Assembly (NCBI GenBank): GCA_905221605.1
Contig: CAJNDS010001302.1
Coordinates: 582,501 to 646,500 of the forward strand
Origin: Symbiodinium natans
Lineage: Eukaryota > Sar > Dinophyceae > Suessiales > Symbiodiniaceae
DNA length: 64,000 bases
Direction: 5' to 3'
The notes below the pieces were generated by a model. The model was not told the DNA's origin and made no database searches. It worked only from the letters and a program-made list of their open reading frames with translations. Made by a program: the position numbers and the translations under genes. Positions 1 through 12,131 of this stretch are shown here, in pieces (positions within the stretch are counted from its first letter, which is position 1; every line of letters starts with the position of its first letter).

Positions 1-412
1 TTTTTTGTTTTTTTGGAGAGATGAACGAGGCCTGCGCCGTTGGTCAGGCCTGTTTCTTCGAGGGTCCGTTTGTGGAATTCGGGAATAGCCGAAAGCGCAA
101 TCTGGTACAGTGTTAGGAGGGCACCTCTTTCTACCCTAAACCATAAACCTCAAGAACGATGTTTAGTATTTCACTCTGGCGCAACCGGCAGACCCAAGAC
201 TTCCTCTTAGAAATGGGCCGCCTGGGCTTCCTTGTTCGCCTCTAGAGCTGTGGTGATCAGGTCGTTGCAGGGGTAGGTTTGAACATAGGGTTTAGGGTTT
301 AGGGTTAGGGTTTAGGGTCCCTCAAGTTTTGTGACCCTTGTATTCCCTATATAATCCACATACTACAGCCATCAAGACTTTAAGTTTGCTAGGGCCCCCA
401 AACCTACCCCAG

Positions 413-591
413 GTGGTGGGTGCCTTGGTCAAGCTTCTCCACGCCAGCGTTTCGCCACACGTTGGGATGCCACGTTGCACGCAAAACGGGCCCTTGATGA
501 AGATCAATTCCCCCCATATGCGGTTTATCAAGTTGCGGCATCAGGAATGCAGCTGAAATTTGACCTCTGTTATTCATTGCCACAGTTGTTG
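413..591 (+). CDS. Candidate internal exon, unknown protein
   Basis: After the acceptor-like ACCCCAG the third frame stays open for 59 codons and stops at a plausible donor (TTG|GTACCTCC). The peptide is rich in charged residues (it contains RFATRWDATLHAKRALDEDQ) and is more protein-like than the other five frames here. No family is recognised. Scattered CCCTAAA/TTTAGGG heptamers flank it on both sides. Neighbouring exons were not identified, so the strand and both boundaries remain uncertain. Confidence 0.35.
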
Positions 592-2419
592 GTACCTCCG
601 GCTTCGGTAGCCATCGCCACAAGCCTGAAAGAGAGTTCAGGCGCTGCAGCGTTGACCCAACCCTGAACCTAAACCCTCAACCCTAAACCCATAACCCCAA
701 GTGCAGGCAAGCCAATTGTACTGTACCTCTTGCGGATCGAGTGCGCGGCCCTTAGAGGGGTTGGGTGCTTGCAGAGTTTCGGGTTGTGGGTTTAGGGTTA
801 GTCCTTCTTTTGAAGTCGGAGATACAGGGTTTAGGGTTTAGGGCAGGGTCCATTTTGGAGTTTGGTATCAAAAGGGCCTTAGGGTTTTGTAGCTCATGGG
901 TTTCGGGTTTGAGGGGTTAAGGGTTCAGTGGTTGAGGTTGGGATGCTCCCCCTTCTACTAGCAGTCCTTAATCGTACCCCCGCATTATCATCCCTTTTAG
1001 GGACTGTTAGACCCTAAGCCCTAAACCCTAAACCCTAAACCCTTCACCCTCAAGACAAAATACGTAGAAATTGTACGTGGTATCATTCTAAATTTCCCCA
1101 GGTTATTTGTCGAAACAGCTGACAAGCAGAGTTTCAGTAAATTCATCCACAGCACCTGGACAGCCAAGTGCCCAAATTACTTAAACCTCTGGGCCTCCAA
1201 AGAATCTCAGGGGGGCAACCAGGGCCGGGAGACCCCCCAATGTAAAATAGGTTCTATAACAGAAACTTTCGCTCAAAACGTTTCGCTCAAAACGTTATTG
1301 GGACCCCAACCCTATACAATTTCTATAAACCCTAAACCCCAAACCGTGGCATAGGGCTCATCGGTGTCACGGATTAAGGCCGATCTTCGATAATCCCCTG
1401 ACTCTCCTTTGTGGCCCTACATCCGCTAACCTCCAAGCCCTACACTCTAAGCAAGCCCTGTGCGCTAAACCCCAAACCGTAGCCCCAAACCCTAAACCTT
1501 AAACTGCCTTGCAGAAGTTGGCCGCTGACTGTGGGGAACCCTAAACCCTAAACCTTAAACCCTAAACAACCCCTGGAAAGTCTGGAAACCTTAAGCCAAG
1601 CCAAGTTCTCGAGGACTGCCCGGACCATGGCAGTGTGTGCGGGTGTCTGTGCGAGGCCGAAACGAAGAGTTTGGCCGGCGTTCGAGGATCCTTTGGCGTA
1701 CTCGTCGCGCGCGCGTGGTTGCGTAGGCCATGTGCTGCATGGTCATTTTTGTCGACTTGGGTGGTGTGGGCTTAGAAAGCTTTTTGTGTCGTTTGGGAAG
1801 GTTTTGGATTGTGGAAAATTCTGGCAGGCAAAACAAATGAAGCCATCGGCGGGTCCAAGAATCGATGGCTCAAAATGAGGGACCGGGCACTGACAAGCAA
1901 GGCTGGGCTACGAAGTACGCTGTTGCTTACGATGCCTGAGTACCATTGCTCGTGAGGTCGCAATATATGGTCCAGGGCTGCCACGCCCACTGTGGTGTGG
2001 GTGTGGTTGGGGCTTCAGGGTTTAAGGTTTAATAACCCTTTGCTGTGGTGTGGGTGTGGTTGGGGGGTTAGGGTTTAAGGTTTAATACCCCACATCCCGC
2101 CCCCCCCCCCCCCCCCCTCTGTGGGGTGGGGGGGGGTGGGGGGGTTGGGGTTTGGGGTTTAAGGCCCGCGCCCCCCCCCCCCCTGTGGTGGGTGCGGTTG
2201 GGGGGGTTAGGGGCAAGGGTTTGGGGTTTAGGTGGAGGGGTTGGGGGCCTGCCCTCGTGGGGGGGGGAAGGGCCCCGGAGCCCGAGACCGTATATTGTTT
2301 AGTTGAATGGAAGGACTTGGCGCCGTGTGAGGAAAAGCCACAGGTGGGTAGTCTTGGCGAGTGTTCCGTGCACGAAGCAGGAAGGGGCGTGTGTTTGTTG
2401 TGGGTGTGTCTGTGTGTGT
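592..2419. other. Mostly non-coding, scattered heptamers
   Basis: Holds short runs of CCCTAAA (for example 1011-1041 and 1537-1567) and TTTAGGG, poly-C and poly-G tracts around 2100-2190, and a truncated fold-back element at 941-1012. Open frames at 1591-1836 (minus) and 1627-1878 (plus) overlap each other antisense and show no convincing composition. No exon was called. Confidence 0.5.
941..1012. repeat. Truncated fold-back element, family F1
   Basis: The left end (GGTTGGGATGCTCCCCCTTC) and the internal AGCAGTCCTTAAT ... AGGGACTGTTAG match the complete F1 copies at 39.9 and 43.95 kb. The expected right terminal repeat (GGGGGAACATCCCAAC) is missing. The sequence instead runs straight into CCCTAAGCCCTAAACCC. 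Confidence 0.6.
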
Positions 2420-2985
2420 AGAGAGAGAGAGAGAGAGACAGAGAGTGAGAGAGAGAGAGAGAGCGACAGGCAGACAGACAGAGGGACAGAGAAAGAGAGA
2501 CAGAAAAAAACGAGAGAAAGAGAGAAAGAGAGAAAGAGAGAAAGAGAGAAAGAGAGAAAGAGAGAAAGAGAGAAAGAGAGAAAGAGAGAAAGAGAGAAAG
2601 AGAGAAAGAGAGAGAGAAGAGAGAAAAAGAAGAGAGAAAGAGAGAAAGAGAGAAGAGAGAGAAAGAGAGAAAAAAAGAGAGAGAAAGAGAGAAAAAAAAA
2701 GAGAGAAAGAGAGAAAAAAAAAGAGAGAAAGAGAGAAAGAGAGAAAGAGAGAAAGAGAGAAAGAGAGAAAGAGAGAAAGAGAGAAAGAGAGAAAGAGAGA
2801 AAGAGAGAAAGAGGGAAAGAGGGAAAGAGGGAAAGAGAGAAAGAGGGAAAGAGGGAAAGAGGGAAAGAGGGAAAGAGAGAAAGAGAGACAGAGAGAGAGA
2901 GAGAGAGACAGAGAGAAAGAGAGAAAGAGAGAAGAGAGAGAGAGAGAGCGAGAAGGAGAGGGAGAGGGAGAGGGAGAGGGATGAA
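2420..2985. repeat. GA/GAAA microsatellite
   Basis: About 565 bp of GAGA, GAAAGA and GGAAAGA units. Long open frames on both strands (Ser/Leu repeats on minus, Arg/Glu/Lys repeats on plus) are a by-product of the repeat and were not called as genes. Confidence 0.95.
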
Positions 2986-4558
2986 AGGGTTCGTGCCTCA
3001 AGTCGACATGTCTTAAGTTTCCGACCTGCTGTAACAAAGAAGCCACAATGACTTTGATTCACAGGTTCCTGGACCCTTCGGAGCGGGGAGGGGCATGTGA
3101 GCTACTTGCGTTCCACCATGTTCCATTCCATTCTGCATCGCAGACGGCTCCTGCAAAGAAGTGCTGTGTGTACCTGGTTCCAACCGGTAAGGTTGGATTG
3201 TCAGCACTTTGAAGATTGTTGAGAGCATGTAAGAGGCACAGCCAGCTTGAAGGAGGCAAGTCCCTGGCACGGAGTTCGCATGCTGGGAGGAGGACGGACA
3301 GGGCAATCCACAAAACTTAGCAGCTGCATATCCTGGCAAGTCCAGTGCAGATCCTGGCAAATGCAAATGCTTGTATGAGGACTTGTGAGAGCGGAGACAG
3401 CAACCTGGCATGTCAAAAAAAAGTTCTACAACAGCCGCTGAGTTTGTCGCTGGTACTTTCGTGTCTCAAGCGATGGCTTATGTATACAGGACAGAAGAGA
3501 GTTTTGAGCCTGGTTTGTTAGCCTGGTTTGTTTTTTTTCAGGTCAGGCTGGAGCTAGTTGCGTTCGAGCTGAAAAGGTTGTTTTGTCAACTAGATGCGAA
3601 CCTGAAGCTGTTTTCATTCTCAAACCAAAAGCCAGAAGGGGGGTTGAGACAGACGAGGCCGCACAGGCATGGCCCTTTTGGGGTAAAGAAAGAGCATCTT
3701 GTCGGCTGAGTGCAGGTCATTCTCCATGGCGACTCCACCGTCGGGAACTTCTCCCAGTGGCCGGCAGGCACCTGACAGTCAGTCTGGCCTGCTGGTCTTT
3801 CCCAAACACAGAGAGTACCGCACAGATGGCTATGCTGCCACTTCATTGGCAGCTGGGTGACGAAGGTTGGACGTTTATTCAATCATGATGCCTTAGTAGT
3901 TCACTTCTCGCGAGGCTAGATTACTTTGTGGAGCAAGCCGACGTATGTCTATGTGCCCCCATCACACGCAGAAGGCCAGACTCCTTTCTGCCTTATTTCG
4001 TTCTGTTTTACACACGAGGTGCCCTTAAACATGATGTGTGCCACCACCATGCAGGATCAGAACAGATAACGGTGCAGGGCCAAACGGCGGTGCCCCCAGC
4101 GATTGCAGGATTCCGCACGCATTGATGCGTGCATTTTCTCACCAAGGTCTACAAACTGAAGTGGCCTCTACTTGCCAGTGAGACGTGACGTGAGGGACCT
4201 GCGGATCAGCCCTAGGCCGTATGATGCCGTCTTGCTTAGACCGAAGTGACCGCAATGCTCCTCATGGTCACAGGGAATGCTTGGACCGCAGTACTTTCCC
4301 GAGCCCCAGTGACGCGACCGTCATAGCAGTAACGGCCGCACAATGCTGCTGCCTCCCGTGCACTCCACCATGTCGGAGTTGGTTGCTTGGGGCAAGGCAC
4401 GCACTGATTAACTGCATCATTGCTCTTGGTCTTCAGAACTGTCTCGCTGTCTGTTCAGGTGCACGAAACAGCAGACCATCCAGTACCTTTACGGACACTT
4501 GAAGGGTACATATTACTGGATGCAGCGCCATCAGGCGGGATGCCCAGTGCATCCAGCA
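2986..4558 (+). other. Unassigned; weak exon at 4459-4505
   Basis: Unique sequence with several overlapping short ORFs on both strands and no recognised protein. The best small candidate is 4459-4505: acceptor TGTTCAG, peptide CTKQQTIQYLYGHLK, donor GTACAT. Its end phase does not fit the next exon cleanly. It could be an upstream exon of the gene at 4560-6606, whose start codon was not found. Confidence 0.3.
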
Positions 4559-4559
4559 G

Positions 4560-6606
<2,047 letters not shown>

Positions 6607-7255
6607 AGAAAAGGACAGCCACCACTGGAGGGGCCGGGCAGAGCATATTCCATATTTCCATAATATGCGGGAGCTCAGGGGGAACTGTCGTGGGTCCCGG
6701 CGACCCTGCACAGCTGGACAGCCGGGCGGAACGCAAATCAGCCGATCCAGGTGATGAAGAAAGAGGTTTTTTTTCTCTTCCGATTATGTGCGGTCTTGGT
6801 GCGTGTATCAATGTATCGCCTTTTGAAACTAGAAACAGGAATCGCCATGTCCACAAAAAGCAGTGTAACTGAATGGCGTTCCGAGGGCTGCTCTCCCTCA
6901 TCCTTGGGAAGTGCCATGAATCACTGGTTGGCTGACAAACCTGCGCGTGACTGATTGACTGACTGACTGACTTGACAGGGCTTGTAACTAGGACCAACTA
7001 GGACTTGGAAGCGCCGAGCAATGGAGCCCTATCCTTGCTGTTGTCTGACTTTCCGAGGCAAAGCTGCCTCCTACCCGCCTGTCTGCAGCAGCTGGGCACA
7101 AGTTGATCAGATCGACCCGTGAAGCCAACTTCGCAGTTACCCTCTGCAAGGAACGCCCCAAGCTTGCCAGCTGAAGCGAAACGTGAAAACAAGTAGCCAC
7201 CAAGCTCGAAGTTACCCAAACCCGCCCGCGCGACGATTTCTGTGAAAGGTCGAGC
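6607..7255. other. No confident gene
   Basis: An open frame at 6585-6751 (RVPTERMKKRTATT ..., donor-like GTGATG) is an alternative reading of the terminal exon of the upstream gene. A second frame ends at TGA near 6954, followed by a (GACT)n run at 6950-6975. Minus frames at 6988-7524 look like antisense shadows. Confidence 0.35.
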
Positions 7256-7567
7256 TTGCCTGGCTCGGGGAGGAGCTCTTCCCGCAAGTGCTGGCGCTGC
7301 AGCCGCAGTGGCTGGGCTGTGGTCACTGTGGTCTTGTCAACACTTGGGTTGCCACGCAACTCTGAGCCAAGGTACAGAACAGCATGCAAGATCACGGGAA
7401 TGCTGTTGGAGAACGACCCTCGGCGCAGGTTGTGGCATCTGATAAAGGCGTTCAAGGGTTCTGGCTGTCTACCAGTGTCAGGGCTCAGATTTCCAGAAGA
7501 ACGCTCGAGTAAGGGGGACGTCAAGAACGTGACCCCTTTGAAGTTGCCGCGCGGAAAAATGATTTAG
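7256..7567 (+). CDS. Candidate 3'-terminal exon, unknown
   Basis: About 100 codons open in one plus frame to TAG at 7565, without an ATG at the left edge. The peptide is protein-like (CKITGMLLENDPRRRLWHLI, then a basic C-terminal part). It probably begins at an AG acceptor near 7250. It may be the end of a second gene after 4560-6606. The antisense frame on minus is also open, so the strand is not certain. Confidence 0.35.
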   Translation: MPGSGRSSSRKCWRCSRSGWAVVTVVLSTLGLPRNSEPRYRTACKITGMLLENDPRRRLWHLIKAFKGSGCLPVSGLRFPEERSSKGDVKNVTPLKLPRGKMI

Positions 7568-8899
7568 GTGATGTGCAGGCCACCTCAGGTCAAGGCTTGA
7601 AATCCCCCCCCGCTATGCTGCCAGAATCGGCCGGCCTTGGGATGGGCTGTGTCACGGTGGTGTTGCCAAGAGACGGTGCGTGGGCTGGGCGCGGTGTAAC
7701 GCAATTTTCCCCGGTCCACTTGGAGACTTACAGGCCCCCTACACTGCGATGATTTCTTCTTCATGGGCCCTCTACCTGCCCGTATGATCCCGCATGTCCG
7801 CACATGTCACATGTCCGCATATGTCCGCATCCAGCACATGGAATCGAGCCAAAGCGTCACTTATAGGTTGAAGCCGAGGCATCTGAAGACCACCTCAAGG
7901 TCGCCTGCTGGTCTTCAGTCCAAGTGACCTCGCAGAACAGGTGCCGTCAGGGCACCTTGCAGACTTTCCACGGTTTGGCACCCATTTGTGTTCTCCAGCT
8001 CTTCTTAGTAGGTGTGCTCATAGAGGTCTGTTGCATGGAGCGTCCTTCCAAATACTCGTACCGTTGTTTTGCTTGGGGGTGCTGGCGGCTGCCAGGGTTT
8101 TAGGCGTCTCGGTTTCTCGGCCTTGGCGAGCGCCCAGCTTCAAGGTTTTCCTTTATATTTATTTGTGTTTATAAAATGCCTGTTATTCTGATGGACGTGT
8201 TGGTCACATGAACACCGTCAATGGACTCTCGTCTCTCGTGCAACTATAACGATCAGCTCTTCCGGCTGCATATGCTTTAAATTGGTATGGCTCGTATGTT
8301 GTGACAGAGGCAGCTAGGTTGATGTGCAAAAGTGCCCGCATAAGTTTGGTACGTGTTTAGTTGACTTGCACGTTACAATTACATCGAAGCTTGGGGGGAT
8401 GACCACGAAGCCTTTTCACAGTTCGAAAGTGGTCCGTGCAGGTGGCAGCGGCCACTGCATTCCTCCACCAGGCCAGAAGCGCAATTCTTGGAAGTTTGCA
8501 CATTCCAACTTTTTCGCACACGGAGGCAGAATGCTGAGATGTCGCTGAAGTGCATGGTGTGCTTGCGTCAGACCCGTTGTCAGCTGTTTCGACCGCATTT
8601 CCCCGCCCACCCCTACATTGCAGCAATCATTGCACCACCCCTTGAACTCTTGCCAGGAAGGCTGGCGGCCGTAAAGCCTATAAGGCCGTAAGGTGAGAGG
8701 TCCAGCGCGAATCGGCCAAAGTGCCGTTCGCTCCCATGTGCTCAGACATTCTGACACGTGGGGCCAGGCTGGGGTGATTTCGTGCACAGTATACTGTCCG
8801 TATATGTCAGTATGTAATACAAGACTACGTGAATCTCCAAGCCCAGCGGAAGTCCAGGGCACGCCGGGTTGTTCTTATCTTCCTTGTTGGGTTACCTAC
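7568..8899. other. No confident gene
   Basis: Unique, AT-richer sequence around 8140-8290 with short overlapping ORFs on both strands. The downstream exons of the minus-strand gene beginning at 9149 should lie here. Frames at 8416-8862 (minus) are open but I could not place splice sites with confidence. Confidence 0.35.
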
Positions 8900-9149
8900 C
8901 AGTTTTAGCTTCCTTTTGTGAGTTGTTCCGGCTGTGGGCAGAAGAAATCATCCCAACCTGCCAGGCGTTCCCTTCTTTCTCCTTGAACTGTTCGTCTAGA
9001 GCTATGCGGGCTGCATTCCTGCGGTCCATGGTCGTTGGGACCACATGAAAAAGGTCTGCGCCCCACAACCCCGGCATGTACGGATTGTCGTTGTAGTTGT
9101 CGGAACCCTCATCCTCAAAGCTATTTACAGCGTGCTGGCTCGCAGCCAT
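8900..9149 (-). CDS. First exon of a minus-strand gene
   Basis: Starts at a genuine ATG (complement of CAT at 9147-9149) and stays open for 83 codons plus one base to a strong donor (ACTG|GTAGGTAAC). The peptide is acidic and well mixed (it contains NDNPYMPGLWGADLFHVVPT and RRNAARIALDEQFKEKEG), with no low complexity. No family is recognised. The rest of the gene should lie below 8900. No telomeric arrays are nearby. Confidence 0.5.
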
Positions 9150-9626
9150 ACGGGTGGCGCATGCGAGAGCAAGGTTTCACCACAGTCCTCAACGTCCTAA
9201 AATTGCACGGTGTCCCCCACTGTGGCATTGGACTTGGCTGCAGCGAAGAAACAAAGCACAAAATATCGGGGAAGGGCCCGGGAGAGGAGTTCGGGATCAG
9301 AGGAAGCTGGGTGTCCTTTTGTGCTCGTGCCTGTCACCCGCTAGAAGTAGCACAGCCCGCGCAGAACGTTTTATAGATGAGAGGATCGTGGCAAGCTCCA
9401 CCACAAATCCAGGGGCCTCAACCCTGCCACCGTTTCTTCGAGCCTGCAGAGTTTCGGGAAATGGGGACAAAGAGAGCCTTTCGGGGCCAAGGCTTGAAGA
9501 TTCTCATTGTTAGGAATGTTACGTGTTCGGGCCTCAAGCAGGTGAAGTCCATGTGAGAAGCAGCAGGCCGATTTTCGCCAATCTCTAGCACTCTAGCGCT
9601 TGCATGAGTCACACCCCGTACTGGCA
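9150..9626. other. Unassigned intergenic stretch
   Basis: Lies between the divergent starts at 9149 (minus) and 9627 (plus), so it may contain promoter sequence for one or both. Plus frames at 9035-9376 and 9097-9513 overlap the minus-strand exon antisense and were not called. Confidence 0.3.
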
Positions 9627-9732
9627 ATGGCGCTGTTCATCCTGTGGGCGGCCGCTTTGCGTCTCTGCTTTGCGACACCCTGCCCTCCGGGGCCCCTGGG
9701 CATCAGCCAACAGCGGCTTGCCCTTGACTTTG
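9627..9732 (+). CDS. Possible first exon with signal peptide
   Basis: An ATG followed by MALFILWAAALRLCFATPCP resembles a short signal peptide with a small-residue cleavage region (CFA-TP). The frame stays open for 35 codons to a donor-like TTTG|GTGACTTTC. Role unknown; export is inferred only from the hydrophobic N-terminus. Downstream exons were not found, and an antisense frame is open over the same bases. Confidence 0.3.
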
Positions 9733-10751
9733 GTGACTTTCGTCTGGCTTGTTCTCGCGACACGGCTTTGAATCGTAAGCATGTGGCGGGTTGAACCAAA
9801 CTTTCTATGAGCAGCTGAGCAGCTCAAAGAGAAAGTGTGTCATCGGTGGCACAGGCCAAAAAGATGTTTGATGCATGTGGCCATTTTGTCTCTGGCTGGC
9901 TTCTTGCCACTGAAAAAGTACAGCAGGCTGTAAGTTCCAGGCTACTCACAAAACTCCAGGTGCTTGTTGAAGCTGGCGCGCCCATCTACACGTTTGTATT
10001 CGTGCACATTTGCGGCGTAAGCGCCGTACCTTTTACGGGGCGTAGCCGTATCGCTTGTCTTCTTGCAGTCATCCCTTCCAAACTCTGAGTCTTAATATCG
10101 ATGCCCGCGAAGGAAACAAACTATGTATCAGCACATTGTGCATACATTGACTGGGAAAGGCAGCCGGAGCTCGATTGCTGTCGCTGTTCTCACGTGAGGC
10201 GTCACGCGCGACCTTGCCTATCCTCCGTATTGCATCGTTGACTTGAAAACATCATGCCGAGGTGTATACAACTGAACCACATCACCATCAGCTAAGGTGC
10301 TTGTTGCTACAAGGGTACCAGATCAGCCCAGACACTGTGGGACGGTTGGAGCGCGAGCACTTCGGCAAAAGTTCGGTTCCGAAGGTCCAATCAGACCCCA
10401 CTACACCCTTTGACTTAGCTTGCTGCTTGATTCTTAAAGTCGCCCCTTGGCTGTGGAGGATAATGCGGCTGCGGGAGAAGCTTGATGAGAAGGAGTTGCC
10501 AAGAATTCCCTGTCATCCCTGCTGTTGACGATTGATCCTTTTCTGGGGTCCTTAAGGGGTCCTGTTGCGTTTAAGATGTACGGTGACCTGTTGCGCCATA
10601 CTTCAATCCCCTGGCTGCCACTGTCTCAAGGGACCCTACAGTTTATCACTTCAGCCTTGATTACCCTTCGGTTAGCCATCACGTCCCTGGCCCCCAAAGC
10701 CCTAAACCCAAATTGAACATTCCCTTTCTGTCCAGGGCCATGCCCGCAAAC

Positions 10752-10754
<3 letters not shown>
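9733..10754. other. Unassigned unique sequence
   Basis: Open plus frames at 9837-10088, 10262-10528 and 10525-10716 have moderate composition but no recognised motif and no phase-linked splice sites. Any of them may contain an exon. The only heptamer-like sequence is near 10698. Confidence 0.3.
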
Positions 10755-10805
<51 letters not shown>

Positions 10806-10811
10806 GAGGAG

Positions 10812-10842
<31 letters not shown>

Positions 10843-11132
10843 GGAGGAGAGGGGGAGAGGGGGAGAGGGGGAGAGGGGAGAGGGGGGGAGAGGGGGGGGA
10901 GAGAGGGGAGAGGGAGAGAGGGGAGAGGGGGGAGAGGGGGAGAGGGGGAGAGGGGGAGAGGGGGAGAGGGGAGAGGGGGGAGGGGGAGGGGAGAGAGGGG
11001 GAGAGGGGGAGAGGGGGAGAGGGGGAGATGAAGAGGGGAGAGGGGGGAAGGGGGAGAGGGGGAGAGGGGGAGAGGGGGAGAGGGGGAGAGAGGGAGAGAG
11101 CGGAGAGAGCGGAGAGAGGGAGAGAGGGAGAG
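10755..11132. repeat. GA/GGGGAGA microsatellite abutting telomeric array
   Basis: GA-rich repeat that drifts to GGGGAGA units and joins a CCCTAAA array at 11133-11198 without a unique spacer. The Arg/Glu/Gly ORF through it is an artefact. Confidence 0.95.
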
Positions 11133-12131
11133 ACCCTAAACCCTAAACCCTAAACCCTAAACCCCAAACCCTAAACCCTAAACCCTAAACCCTAAACCCG
11201 AACTGCTAACACCCTTGAAGTGCGCAAGGTCGGTTTGAAGCGGAGGGCTCCGAACGGTCCGGGTGGGGAGCCTGGCATATTGCTCAGGGCATTTGATTTT
11301 GGGTTCAGGGTTTAGGGTTTCGGGTGTAGGGTTTAGGGTTTAGGGTTTAGACTTTAGGGTTTAGGGTTTGGAGTTCGGGTCTTGGGTTTGGGGTTTTGGG
11401 AGCCGGAACCCCGCAGCATTGGGAGCTAAAACACCCTAAGCCCTAAGCCCTAAACCCTATATTTAGGAGCGGTCCAGGGGCCTTCCTAAAGCCTTAGCCC
11501 CTGTAGCCTCCGATTCAGGTCCTGTGTGCCAGTGAACGGCCTCTCACTTCCTGGCTTAAGGTTTAGGAGTTTAGGGTTTAGGGTTTAGGCTTACGAGTTT
11601 AGGGTTTAGGGCTGAGAGTTTAGACAGTTTGGAGTTTAGGGCTGGGGCCCTGACCACAGCCCCTACCGCCTGGCGCGGTAGAACCCTCAACACCCTCAAC
11701 CAGAACCCATGTTGTCCTTCTAGGGCTTAGGGTGTAGGGTTAGGGTTGGCCAAAGTTAGAGTTCAACACTTGGGCGTTTCGACCCTAAACCCTAAAACCC
11801 CAAGCCCTGAACCCTAAAACACCCAAACCCTGCACTTTTGCACATTTTCCGAGGTTGGGGGAGGCCAAGGGCAGTCTGATCCTGCCCGGCGCCCGGCAGC
11901 GTTTGACATCCTCTTTGTCTTTGTCCCCTCCTGACTCCGACCTTCCCCTAAGCTTTTTGATGTTTATAGGATTTAGCTTTTTCATGAGAGATTAAACCCT
12001 AGACCTTAAACCCTAAACCCTAGACCTTAAACCCTAAACCCTAGACCCTAAACCCTAAACCCTAAACCCTAAACCCTAAACCCCCCAAACAGAAACGATT
12101 CTCAAAGCCACTCCCCCTGCTTTAAGCCCAG
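11133..12131. repeat. Telomeric heptamers in both orientations
   Basis: CCCTAAA at 11133-11198, TTTAGGG variants around 11310-11380 and 11560-11640, and CCCTAAA with CCCTAGA variants at 11995-12085, separated by 50-150 bp unique blocks. Some of these blocks may hold exons of the gene that continues at 12132, but none could be phase-linked. Confidence 0.85.

Noticed and set aside
2082-3062. Long Ser/Leu-repeat (minus) and Arg/Glu/Lys-repeat (plus) ORFs
   Set aside because: All frames on both strands stay open because the GA microsatellite contains no stop codons. Nothing supports translation.
10713-11153. Arg/Glu/Gly-rich ORF
   Set aside because: Derived from the GGGGAGA repeat and ending in telomeric sequence.
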